From NCBI RefSeq assembly GCF_026212465.1, contig NC_080059.1, positions 22,716,159 through 22,780,158 on the forward strand: a DNA stretch of 64,000 nt. The letters run 5' to 3'. Made by a program: the position numbers and the translations under genes. Position 1 is the first letter of the stretch; every line of letters begins with the position of its first letter. This document shows, in pieces, positions 10,336 through 24,615 of this stretch. Origin of the DNA: Amaranthus tricolor. Its lineage: Eukaryota > Streptophyta > Magnoliopsida > Caryophyllales > Amaranthaceae. A model generated the notes under the pieces. That model saw only the letters and a program-made list of their open reading frames with translations, was not told the DNA's origin and made no database searches.

Positions 10336-13300
10336 AACCAAGTTTGAGCTACTTTATGCGCAAAAGTGCCAAAAAAGCTTCAAAACCCATAAAATCGCAA
10401 CTTAGGACATAATATCTAGCATATGACGATGATTTTCAAATCTAACCACTTCAACACAATAGTATATACCAAATAGTGTTGTGTGCAAAGTTTCGTGCAA
10501 AACAAATCAAGTTTATGCTACTTTATGCGCGAAAGTGCCTAAAAAGCTTAAAATCCCATAAAATCGCAACTTAAGATGTAATTTCTAGCATATGACTATT
10601 ATTTTAAATTCTAACCACTTCAACACAATAATATATACCAAATAGTGTTGTGTGCAAAGTTTCGTGCAAAACAAACCATGTTTGAAAAAGCTTAAAAAAC
10701 CCATAAAATCGCAACTTAACACGTAATTTCTAGCATATGACTATTATTTTCCATTCTAACCACTTCAACAAAATAATATATACGAAATAGTGTTGTGTGC
10801 CGAATTTCGTGCAAAACAAATCAAGTTTGAGCTACTTTATGCGCAAAAGTGCCAAAAAAGGTTAAAAACCCAGAAAATCGCAACTTAGGACATAATATCT
10901 AGCATATGACGATGATTTTCAATTCTGACCACTTCAACACAATAGTATATATTAAATAGTGCTGTGTGCAAAGTTTAGTGCAAAACAAACGAAGTTTGAG
11001 CTACTTTATGCGCGAAAGTGCCAAAAAAGTTTGAAAACCCATAAAATCGCAACTTAACACGTAATTTCTAGCATATGACGATATTTTTCAATTCTAAGCA
11101 CTTCAACACAATAATATATACCAAATAGTATAGTGTGCCGAGTTTCGTGCATAACAAACTAAGTTTGAGCTACTTTATGCGCGAAAGTGCCAAAAAAGCT
11201 TAAAAACCCATAAAATCGAAACATAACACGTAATTTCTAGCATATGATGATGATTTTCAATTCTAACCACTTCAACACAATAATATATACAAAACATTGT
11301 TGTGTGCCAAGTTTCATGCAAAACAAATCAAGTTTGAGTTACTTTATGCGCGAAAGTGCCAAAAAAGCTTAAAAAACCCATAAAATCGCAACTTAACACG
11401 TAATTTCTAGCATATGACTATTATTTTCCATTCTAACCACTTCAACACAATAATATATACGAAATAGTGTTGTGTGCCATGTTTCGTGCAAAACAAATCA
11501 AGTTTGAGCTACTTTATGCGCAAAAGTGCCAAAAAAGGTTAAAAACCCATTAAATCGCAACTTAGGACGTAATATCTAGCATATGACGATGATTTTCAAT
11601 TCTGACCACTTCAACACAATAGTATATATTAAATAGTGCTGTGTGCAAAGTTTAGTGCAAAACAAACGAAGTTTGAGCTACTTTATGCGCGAAAGTGCCA
11701 AAAAAGTTTGAAAACCCATAAAATCGCAACTTAACACGTAATTTCTAGCATATGACGATATTTTTCAATTCTAAGCACTTCAACACAATAATATATACCA
11801 AATAGTATTGTGTGCCGAGTTTCGTGGAAAACAAACTAAGTTTGAGATACTTTATGCGCGAAAGTGCAAAAAAAAGCTTAAAAACCCATAAAATCGCAAC
11901 ATAACACGTAATTTCTTGCAAATGACTATTATTTTCAATTCTAACCATTTCAACACCATAATATATACCAAATAGTGTTGTGTGCCAAGTTTCGTGCAAT
12001 ACAAATCAAGTGTGAGCTACTTTATGCGCGAAAGTGCAAAAAAAGCATAAAAACCCATAAAATCGCACCTTAACACGTAATTTCTAGCATATAACTATTA
12101 TTTTCAGTTCTAACCACTTCAACACAATAATATGAACCATATAGTGTTGTGTGCCCAGTTTCGTGCAAAAAAAACCAAGTTTGAGCTACTTTATGCGCGA
12201 AAGTGCCAAAGAAGCTTAAAAACCCATAAAATCGCAACTTAGCATGTAAGTTCTAGCATATGACAATGATTTTCTATTCTAACCACTTCAACACAATAAT
12301 ATATACCAAATAGTGTTGTGTGCAATGTTTCGTGCAAAACAACGAAGTTTGAGCTACTTTATGCGCGAAAGTGCCAAAAAAGCATAAAAACCCATAGAAT
12401 CACAACTTAACACGTAATTTCTAGCATAAGACTATGATTTTCAATTCTAACCACTTCAACAATAATATATACCAAATAGTGTTGTGTTAAGTTTTGTGCA
12501 TAACAAACCAAGTTTGAGCTACTTTTTGCGAAAGTGCCAAAAAAGCTTAAAAACCCATAAAATCGCAACTTAACACGTAATCTCTAGCATATGACGATGA
12601 TTTTCAAATCTAACCACTTCAACACAATAATATATACCAAATAGTGTTGTGTGCAAAGTTTCGTCCAAAAAAAACCATGTTTGAGCTACATTATGCGCGA
12701 AAGTTCCAAAAAAGCTTAAAAACCCATAAAATCTCAACTTAACACGTAATTTCTAGCATATGACGATGATTTTCAATTCTAACCACTTAAACACAATAAT
12801 ATATACCAAATAGTGTTGTGTGCAAAGTTTCGTGCAAAACTAACCAAGTTTGAGCTAATTTATGCGCAAAAGTGCCAAAAAAGCTTAAAAACCCATAAAA
12901 TCGCAATTTAACATGTAATCTCTAGCATATGACGATGATTTTCAATTCTAGCTACTTCAACACAATAATATATACCAAATAGTGTTGTGTGCCAAGTTTC
13001 GTGCAAAACAAACCAAGTTAGAGCTACTTTATGCGCGAAAGTGCCAAAAAAGCTTTAAAACCCTCAAAATCGCAACTTAACACGTAATTTCTAGCATATG
13101 CTGATGATTTTCAATTCTAACCACTTCAACACAATAATATATACCAAATATTGTTGTGTGCCAACTTTCATGCAAAACTAATCAAGTTTGAGCTACTTTG
13201 TGCGCGAAAGTGCCAAAAAAGCATAAAAAACCCATAAAATCGCAACTTAACACGTAATTTCTAGCATATGACAATTATTTTCCATTCTAACCACTTGAAC

Positions 13301-16300
13301 ACAATAATATATACGAAATAGTGTTGTGTGCCAAGTTTCGTGCAAAACAAATCAAGTTTGAGCTACTTTATGCGCAAAAGTGCCAAAAAAGGTTAAAAAC
13401 CCATAAAATCGCAACTTAGGACGTAATATCTAGCATATGACGATGATTTTCAATTCTGACCAATTCAACATAATAGTATATATTAAATAGTGCTGTGTGC
13501 AAAGTTTAGTGCAAAACAAACGAAGTTTGAGCTACTTTATGCGCGAAAGTGCTAAAAAAGTTTGAAAACCCATAAAATCGCAACTTAACACGTAATTTCT
13601 ATCATATGACGATATTTTTCAATTCTAAGCACTTCAACACAATAATATATACCAAATAGTTTTGTGTGCCGAGTTTCGTGGAAAATAAACTAAGTTTGAG
13701 ATACTTTAGGCGCAAAAGTGCAAAAAAAAGTTTAAAAACCTATAAAATCGCAACATAACACGTAATTTCTGGCAAATGACTTTTATTTTGAATTCTAACC
13801 ATTTCAACACCATAATATATACTAAATAGTGTTGTGTGCGAAGTTTCGTGCAAAACATATCAAGTGTGAGCTACTTTATGCGCGAAAGTGCAAAAAAAGC
13901 TTAAAAACCTATAAAAACGCACCTTAACACGTAATTTCTAGCATATAACTATTGTTTTCAGTTCTATCCACTTCAACACAATAATATGTACCATATAGTG
14001 TTGTGTGCCCAGTTTCGTGCAAAAAAAACCAAGTTTGAGCTACTTTATGCGCGAAAGTGCCAAAGAAGCTTAAAAACCCATAAAATCGCAACTTAGCATG
14101 TAACTTCTAGCATATGACAATGATTTTCAATTCTAACCACTTCAACACAATAATATATACCAAATAGTGTTGTGCGCAATGTTTCGTCCAAAAAAAAACC
14201 AAGTTTGAGCTACATTATGCGCGAAAGCTCCAAAAAAGCTTAAAAACACATAAAATCTCAACTTAACACGTAGTTTCTAGCATATGACGATGATTTTCAA
14301 TTCTAACCACATAAAGACAATAATATATACCAAAGACTGTTGTGTGCAAAGTTTTGTGCAAAACACACCAACTTTGAGATACTTTATGCGTGAAAGTTCC
14401 CAAAAAGCTTAAAAACCCATAAAATCGCAACTTAACACGTAATTTCAAGCATATGACGATGATTTTCAATTCTAACAACTTAAACACAATAATATATATC
14501 AATGAGTGTTATGTGCAAAGTTTTGTGCAAAACACACCAAGTTTGAGCTATTTTATCCGTGAAAGTGCCAAAAAAGCTTAAAAACCCTAAAAATCGCAAC
14601 TTAACATGTAATTTCTAGCATATGACTATGATTTTCAATTCTAACCACTTCAACAATAATATATACCAAATAGTGTTGTGTGCAAAGTTTCGTGCAAAAC
14701 TAACCAAGTTTGACCTAATTTATTCGCAAAAGTGCCAAAAAAGCTTAAAAACCCATAAAATCGCAATTTAACACGTAATCTCTAGCATATGACGATGATT
14801 TTTAATTCTAACCACTTCAACACAATAATATATACCAAATAGTGTTGTCTGCAAAGTTTCGTGCAAAGCAAACCATGTTTGAGCTACTTTATGCGTGAAA
14901 GTTCCAAAAATTCTTAAAAGCCCATAAAATCGCAACTAAACACGTAATTTCTAGCATATGACGATGATTTTCAATTCTAATCACTTAAACACAATAATAT
15001 ATACCAAAGAGTGTTGTGTGCAAAGTTTTGTGCAAAACACACCAAGTTTGAGCTATTTTATGCGCGAACGTGCCAAAAAAGCTTAAAAACCAATAAAATC
15101 GCAACTTAACACGTAATTTCTAGGAAATAACGATGATTTTTAATTCCAACCACCTTAACACAATAATATATACCAAATAGTGTTGTGTGCAAAGTTTCGT
15201 GCAAAACAAATCAAGTTTGAGCTACTTTATGCGCGAAAGTGCCAAAAAAGGTCAAAAACCAATAAAATCGCAACTTAGCATGTAAGTTCTAGCATATGAC
15301 GTTGATTTTCAATTCTAACCACTTCAACATAATATTATATACCAAATAGTGTTGTGTGCAATGTTTCGTGCAAAACAACGAAGTTTGAGCTACTTTATGC
15401 GCGAAAGTGCCAAAAAAGCATAAAAACCCATTGAATCACAACTTAACACGTAATTTCTAGCATATGACTATGATTTTCAATTCTAACCACTTCAACAATA
15501 ATATATACCAAATAGTGTTGTGTTAAGTTTCGTGCAAAACAAACCAAGTTTGAGCTACTTTTTGCGCGAAAGTGCAAAAAAAGATTTAAAACCCATAAAA
15601 TCGCAACTTAACACGTAATCTCTAGCATAAGACGATGATTTTCATCTCTAACCACTTCAACACAATAATATATATCAAATAGTGTTGTGTGCAAAGTTTC
15701 GTCCAAAAAAAACCAAGATTGAGCTACATTATGTGCGAAAGTTCCAAAAAAGCTTAAAAACCCTTAAAATCTCAACTTAACACGTAATTTCTAGCATATG
15801 ACGATGATTTTCAATTCTAACCACTTAAATACAATAATATATACCAACGAGTGTTGTGTGCAAAGTTTTGTGCAAAACACACCAAGTTTGAGTTACTTTA
15901 TGCGCGAAAGTGCCAAAAAAGCTTAAAAACCCATAATATCGCAACTTAACACGTAATTTCTAGCATACGACGATGATTTTCAATTCTAACCACCTCAAAA
16001 CAATAATATATACGAAATAGTGTTGTGTGCAAAGTTTCGTGCAAAACAAATCAAGTTTGAGCTACTTTATGCGCGAAAGTACCTAAAAAGCCTAAAAACC
16101 CATAAAATCGCAACATAACACGTAATTTCTAGCATATGACTATTATTTTCAATTCTAACCACTTCAACAATAATATATACCAAATAGTGTTGTGTGCTAA
16201 GTTTCGTGCAAAATAAATCAAGTGTGAGCTAGATTATGCGCGAAAGTGTAAAAAAAGCTAAAAAACCCATAAAATCGCAACTTAACACGTAATTTTTAGC

Positions 16301-19300
16301 ATATAACTATTATTTTCAATTCTAACCACTTAAACACAATAATATGTACCATATAGTGTTGTGTGCCAAGTTTCGTGCAAAACAAACCAAGTTTGAGCTA
16401 CTTTATGCGCGAAAGTGCCAAAAAAGCTTAAAAACACATAAAATCGCAACTTAACACGTAATGTCTAGCATATGACGATGATTATCAATTCTAATCACTT
16501 AAATAAAATAATATATACCAAATAGTGTTGTGTGCAAAGTTTCGTGCAAAACCAACCAAGTTTGAGCTACTTTATACGCAAAAGTTCCAAAAAAGCTTAA
16601 AAACCCATAAAATCGCAACTTAACACGTAATTTCAAGTATATGACGATGATTTTAAATTCTAACAACTTAAACACAATAATATATACCAAAGAGTGTTGT
16701 GTGGAAAGTTTTGTGCAAAACACACGAAGTTTGAGCTACTTCATCCGCGAAAGTGCCAAAAAAGCTTAAAAAGCCATAAAATCGCAACTTAACACGTAAT
16801 TTCTAGCATATGATGACGGTTTTCAATACTAACCACCTCAACACAATAATATATACCAAATAGTGTTGTGTGCAAAGCTTTGTGCAAAACAAATCAAGTT
16901 TGAGCTATTTTATGCGCGAAAGTGCCAAAAAAACATTAAAACCCATAAAATTGCAACTTAACCCGTAATTTCTAGGATATGAATATTATTTTCAATTCTA
17001 ACTACTTCAACACAATAATATATACCAAGTAGTGTTGTGTGCAAAGTTTCGTGCAAAACAAACCAAATTTGAACTACTTTATGCGCGAAAGTGCCAAAAA
17101 AGTTTAAAAACCCATAAAATCGCAACTTAACTCGTAATTTCTGGCAAATGATGATGATTTTCAATTCTAACCACATCAACACAATAATATATACCAAATA
17201 GTATTGTGCGCCATGTTTCGTGCAAAACACACCAAGTTTGAGCTACTTTATGCGCGAAAGTGTCAAAAAAGCATAAAAACCCATAAATACGCAACTTAAC
17301 ACGTAATTTCTAGCATATGACTATTATTTTCAATTCTAACCACTGCAACACATTAATATATACCAAATAGTGTTGTGTGCAATGTTTCTTGCAAAAAAAA
17401 CCAAGTGTGATCTACTTTATGCGCGAAAGTGCCAAAAAAGCTTAAAAACCCCTAAAATCGCAAGTTAACACGTAATTTCTAGCATATGACGATGATTTTA
17501 AATTCTAACCACTTCAACACAATAATATAACCAAATAGTGTTGTGTGCAAAGTTTTGTGCAAAACACACCATGTTTGAGCTACTTCATACGCGAAAGTGC
17601 CAAAAAAGCTTATAAACCCTTAAAATCGCAACGTAACACGTAATATCTAGCATATGACGATGATTTTAAATTTTAACCTTCTCAACACAATAATATATAC
17701 CAAATAGTGTTGTGTGCAAAGTTTCGTGCAAAACAAATCAAGTTTCAGCTACTTTATGCGCGAAAATGCCTAAAAAGCTTAAAAACCCATAAAATCGCAA
17801 CGTAACACGTTATTTCTCGCATATGACTATTATTTTCAATTCTAACCACTTCAACACAATAATATATACCAAATAGTGTTGTGTGCAAAGTTTCGTGCAA
17901 AACAAATCAAGTTTGAGCTACTTTATGCGCGAAAGTGCCAAAAAAGGTCAAAAAACAATAAAATCGCAACTTAGCATGTAAGTTCTAGCATATGACGATG
18001 ATTTTCAATTCTAACCACTTCAACACAATAATATATACCAAATAGTGTTGTGTGCAATGTTTCGTGCAAAAAAACGAAGTTTGAGCTACTTTATGCGCAA
18101 AAGTTCACAAAAAGCATAAAAACCCATAGAATCTCAACTTAACACGTAATTTCTAGCATATTACTATGATTTTCAATTCTAACCACTTCAACAATAATAC
18201 ATACGAAATAGGTTGTGTTAAGTTTCGTGCAAAACAAACCAAGTTTGAGCTACTTTTTGCTCGAAAGTGCCAAAAAAGCTTTAAAACCCATAAAATCGCA
18301 ACTAAACACGTAATCTCTAGCATATGACGATGATTTTCAATTCTAACCACTTCAACACAATAATATATACCAAATAGTGTTGTGTGCAAAGTTTCGTCCA
18401 AAAAAAACCAAGATTGAGCTACATTATGCGCGAAAGTTCCAATAAAGCTTAAAAACCCATGAAATCTCAACTTAACACGTAATTTCTAGCATATGACGAT
18501 GATTTTCAATTCTAACCACTTAAATACAATAATATATACCAAAGAGTGTTGTGTGCAAAGTTTTGTGCAAAACACACCAAGTTTGAGATACTTTATGCGC
18601 GAAAGTGCCAAAAAAGCTTAAAAACCCATAATATCGCAACTTAACACGTAATTTCTAGCATACGACGATGATTTTCAATTCTAACCACCTCAACACAATA
18701 ATATATACGAAATAGTGTTGTGTGCAAAGTTTCGTGCAAAACATATCAAGTTTGTGCTACTTTAAGCGTGAAAGTGCCAAAAAAGCTTAAAAACCCATAA
18801 AATCGCAACTTAACACGTAATCTCTAGCATATGACAATGATTTTCAAATCTAACCACTTCAACACAATAATATATACCAAATAGTGTTATGTGCCAAGTT
18901 TCGTGCAAAACAAATCAAGTGTGAGCTACATTATGCGCGAAAGTGCAAAAAAAGCTTAAAAACCCATAAAATCGCAACTTAACACGTAATTTTTAGCATA
19001 TAACTATTATTTTCAATTCTAATAACTTAAATAAAATAATATATACCAAATAGTGTTGTGTGCAAAGTTTCGTGCAAAACAAACCAAGTTTGAGCTACTT
19101 TATGCGTGAAAGTTCCAAAAAAGCTTAAAAACCCATAAAATCGCAACTTAACAATTAATTTCAAGCATATGACGATGATTTTAAATTCTAACAACTTAAA
19201 CAAACTAATATATACCAAAGAGTGTTGTGTGCAAAGTTTTGTGCAAAACACACGAAGTTTGAGCTACTTCATCCGCGAAAGTGCCAAAAAAGCTTTAAAA

Positions 19301-21282
19301 GCCATGAAATCGCAACTTAACACGTAATTTCTAGCATATGATGACGGTTTTCAATACTAACCACCTCAACACAATAATATATACCAAATAGTATTGTGTG
19401 CAAAGCTTTGTGCAAAACAAATCAAGTTTGAGCTACTTTATGCGCGAAAGTGCCAAAAAAGCATAAAAACCCATAAAATTGGAACCTAACACGTAACTTC
19501 TACCATATGAATATTATTTTCAATTCTAACCACTTCAACACAATAATATATACCAAATAGTGTTGTGTGCCATGATTCACGCAAAACAAATCAAATTTGA
19601 GCTACTGTATGTGCGAATGTGCCAAAAAAGCTTAAAAAACACATAAAATCGCAACTTAACCCGTAATTTCTAGGATATGAATATTATTTTCAATTCTAAG
19701 TACTTCAACACAATAATATATACCAAATAGTGTTGTGTGTAAAGTTAAGTGCAAAACAAACCAAATTTGAACTACTTTATGCGCGAAAGTGCCAAAAAAG
19801 CTTAAAAACCCATAAAATCGCAACTTAACACGTAATTTCTGGAATATGACGATGATTTTCAATTCTAACCACATCAACACAATAATATATACCAAATAGT
19901 ATTGTGCGCCAAGTTTCGTGCAAAACACACCAAGTTTGAGCTACTTTATGCGCGAAAGTGTCAAAAAAGCATAAAAACCCATAAAATTGCAACTTAACAC
20001 GTAATTTCTAGCATATGACTATTATTTTTAATTCTAACCACTTCAACACAATAATATACACCAAATAGTTTTGTGTGCAATATTTCGTGCAAAACAAATC
20101 ATGTTTGAGCTACTTTATGAGCGAAAGTGCCAAAAAAGTTTAAAAACCCATAAAAACGCAACTTAACACGTAATTTCTAGCGTATGACTATTATTTTGAA
20201 TTCTAACCACCTCAACACAACAATATATTCCAAATAGTGTTGTGTACAAAGTTTCATGCAAAACAAATCATGTTCGAGTTACTTTATGCACGAAAGTGCC
20301 TAAAAAGCTTAAAAACCCATAAAATCGCAACTTAACACGTAATTTCTGGTATATGACGATGATTTTCAATTCTAACCACTTCAACACAATAATATATACC
20401 AAATAGTGTCGTTTGCAAAGTTTTGTGCAAAAAACACCAAGTATGAGCTTCTTTATGCGCGAAAGTGCCAAAAAAGCTTCTAAACCCATAAAATCGCAAC
20501 TTAACAAGTAATTTCTAGCATATGACGATGATTTTCAATTCTAACCACCTAAACACAACAATATATACCAAATAGTGTTGTGTGCAAAGTTTCATGCAAA
20601 ACAAATCAAGTTTGAGCTACTTTATGCGCGAAAGTGCCTAAAAAGCTTAAAAACCCATAAAATCGCAACTTAACACGTAATTTCTAGCATATGACAATTA
20701 TTTTCAATTCTAACCACTTCAATACAATAATATATACCAAATAGTATTGTGTGCCAAGTTTCGTGCAAAAAAAACCAAGTTTGAGCTACTTTATGCGCGA
20801 AAGTGCCAAAAAAGCTTACAAACCCATAAAATCGTAACTTAGCACGTAATTTCTAGCATATGACTATGATTTTCAATTCTAACCACTTCAACACAATAAT
20901 ATATACCAAAAAGTGTTGTGTGCCAAATGTCGTGCAAAACAAACCAAGTTTGAGCTACTTTATGTGCAAAAGTGCCAAAAAAGCTTAAAAACCTATAAAA
21001 TCGCAACTTAGCACGTAATATCTAGCATATGACGATGATTTTCAATTCTAACCACTTCAACACAATAGTATATAATAAATAGTGTTTCGTGCAAAGTTTC
21101 GTGCAAAACACACCAAGTTTGAGCTATTTATGCGCGAAAGTGCAAAAATAGCTTAAAAAACCAATAAAATTGCAACTTAACACGTAATTTCTAGAATATA
21201 ACTATTATTTTCAATTCTAACCACTACAACACATTAATATATACCAAATAGTGTTGTGTGCCAAATTTCGTGCAAAACATAC

Positions 21283-24200
21283 CAAGTTTGAGCTACTTTA
21301 TGCGCAAAAATGCCAAAAAAGCTTAAAAACCCATAAAATCGCAACTTAACACGTAATTTACAGCATATGACTAGTATTTTTAATTCCAACCACTTCAACA
21401 CAATAATATATACCAAATAGTGTTGTGTGCAAAGTTTCGTGCAAAACAAATCAAGTTTGAGCTACTTTATGCGCGAAAGTGCCTAAAAAGCTTAAAAACC
21501 CATAAAATCGTTACTTAATACGTAATTTCTAGCATTTGACTATTATTTTCAATTCTAACCACTTCAAACACAATAATATATACCAAATAGTGTTGTGTGC
21601 AAAGTTTTGTGCAAAACACACCAAGTTTGAGCTACTTCATCCGCGAAAGTGCCAAAAAAGCATAAAAAGCCATAAAATCGCAACTTAACACGTAATTTCT
21701 AGCATATGATGACGATTTTCAATTCTAACCACCTCAACACAATAATATATACCAAATAGTGTTGTGTGAAAAGTTTTGTGCAAAACAAATCAAGTTTGAA
21801 CTACTTTATGCGCGAAAGTGCCAAAAAAGCTTAAAAACCCATAAAATCGAAACCTAACACGTAACTTTTAGCATATGACTATTATTTCAATTCTAACCAC
21901 TTCAACAAAATAATATATACCAAATAGTGTTGTGTGCCATGATTCATGCAAAACAAATCAAGTTTGAGCTACGTCATGCGCGAATGTGCCAAAAAAGCTT
22001 AAAAAACCCATAAAATCGCAACTTAACCCGTAATTTCTAGGACATGACTATTCTTTTCAATTCTAACCACTTCAACACAATAATATATACCAAATAGTGT
22101 TGTGTGCCATGATTCTTGCAAAAGAAATCAAGTTTGAGCTACGTCATGCGCGAATGTGCCAAAAAAGCTAAAAAAACCCATAAAATCGCAACTTAACCCG
22201 TAATTTCTAGGATATGACTATTATTTTCAATTCTAACCACTTGAACACAAATATATATACCAAATAGTGTAGTGTGCCAAGTTTCGTGTAAAAGAAACCA
22301 AGTTGTGTATGACGATGATTTTCAATTCTAACCACTTCAACACAATAATATATACCAAATAGTATTGTGTAACAAGTTTCATGCAAAATACACCAAGTTT
22401 GAGCTACTTTATGCGCAAAAATGCCAAAAAAGCTTAAAAACCCATAAAATCGCAACTTAACACGTAATTTACAGCATATGACTAGTATTTTTAATTCCAA
22501 CCACTTCAACACAATAATATATACCAAATAGTGTTGTGTGCAAACTTTCGTGCAAAACAAATCAAGTTTGAGCTACTTTATGCGCGAAAGTGCCTAAAAA
22601 GCTTAAAAACCCATAAAATCGTTACTTAAAACGTAATTTCTAGCATTTGACTATTATTTTCAATTCTAACCACTTCAAACACAATAATATATACCAAATA
22701 GTGTTGTGTGCAAAGTTTTGTGCAAAACACACCAAGTTTGAGCTACTTCATCCGCGAAAGTGCCAAAAAAGCATAAAAAGCCATAAAATCGCAACTTAAC
22801 ACGTAATTTCTAGCATATGATGACGATTTTCAATTCTAACCACCTCAACACAATAATATATACCAAATAGTGTTGTGTGAAAAGTTTTGTGCAAAACAAA
22901 TCAAGTTTGAACTACTTTATGCGCGAAAGTGCCAAAAAAGCTTAAAAACCCATAAAATCGAAACCTAACACGTAACTTTTAGCATATGACTATTATTTCA
23001 ATTCTAACCACTTCAACAAAATAATATATACCAAATAGTGTTGTGTGCCATGATTCATGCAAAACAAATCAAGTTTGAGCTACGTCATGCGCGAATGTGC
23101 CAAAAAAGCTTAAAAAACCCATAAAATCGCAACTTAACCCGTAATTTCTAGGACATGACTATTCTTTTCAATTCTAACCACTTCAACACAATAATATATA
23201 CCAAATAGTGTTGTGTGCCATGATTCTTGCAAAAGAAATCAAGTTTGAGCTACGTCATGCGCGAATGTGCCAAAAAAGCTAAAAAAACCCATAAAATCGC
23301 AACTTAACCCGTAATTTCTAGGATATGACTATTATTTTCAATTCTAACCACTTGAACACAAATATATATACCAAATAGTGTAGTGTGCCAAGTTTCGTGT
23401 AAAAGAAACCAAGTTGTGTATGACGATGATTTTCAATTCTAACCACTTCAACACAATAATATATACCAAATAGTATTGTGTAACAAGTTTCATGCAAAAC
23501 ACACCAAGTTTGAGCTACTTTATGCGCAAAAATGCCAAAAAAGCTTAAAAACCCATAAAATCGCAACTTCACACGTAATTTCTAGCATATGACTAGTATT
23601 TTTAATTCCAACCACTTCAACACAATAATATATACCAAATAGTGTTGTGTGCAAAGTTTCGTGCAAAACAAATCAAGTTTGAGCTACTTTATGCGCGAAA
23701 GTGCCTAAAAAGCTTAAAAACCCATAAAATCGTTACTTAATACGTAATTTCTAGCATTTGACTATTATTTTCAATTCTAACCACTTCAAACACAATAATA
23801 TATACCAAATAGTGTTGTGTGCAAAGTTTTGTGCAAAACACACCAAGTTTGAGCTACTTCATCCGCGAAAGTGCCAAAGAAGCATAAAAAGCCATAAAAT
23901 CGCAACTTAACACGTAATTTCTAGCATATGATGACGATTTTCAATTCTAACCACCTCAACACAATAATATATACCAAATAGTGTTGTGTGAAAAGTTTTG
24001 TGCAAAACAAATCAAGTTTGAACTACTTTATGCGCGAAAGTGCCAAAAAAGCTTAAAAACCCATAAAATCGAAACCTAACACGTAACTTTTAGCATATGA
24101 CTATTATTTCAATTCTAACCACTTCAACAAAATAATATATACCAAATAGTGTTGTGTGCCATGATTCATGCAAAACAAATCAAGTTTGAGCTACGTCATG

Positions 24201-24615
24201 CGCGAATGTGCCAAAAAAGCTTAAAAAACCCATAAAATCGCAACTTAACCCGTAATTTCTAGGACATGACTATTCTTTTCAATTCTAACCACTTCAACAC
24301 AATAATATATACCAAATAGTGTTGTGTGCCATGATTCTTGCAAAAGAAATCAAGTTTGAGCTACGTCATGCGCGAATGTGCCAAAAAAGCTAAAAAAACC
24401 CATAAAATCGCAACTTAACCCGTAATTTCTAGGATATGACTATTATTTTCAATTCTAACCACTTGAACACAAATATATATACCAAATAGTGTAGTGTGCC
24501 AAGTTTCGTGTAAAAGAAACCAAGTTGTGTATGACGATGATTTTCAATTCTAACCACTTCAACACAATAATATATACCAAATAGTATTGTGTAACAAGTT
24601 TCATGCAAAACACAC
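21283..24615. repeat. 1111-bp higher-order repeat, three copies
   Basis: Landmark 'gttacttaa' recurs at 21510, 22621 and 23732, exactly 1111 bp apart. Each unit holds six full monomers plus one of about 97 bp in which 'ccaagtt' is fused to 'gtgtatgacgatg', a loss of about 72 bp. Copies differ at only a few bases (for example 'aatacg' versus 'aaaacg'), so the triplication is recent. The third copy grades into diverged monomers near 24620. Confidence 0.93.
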
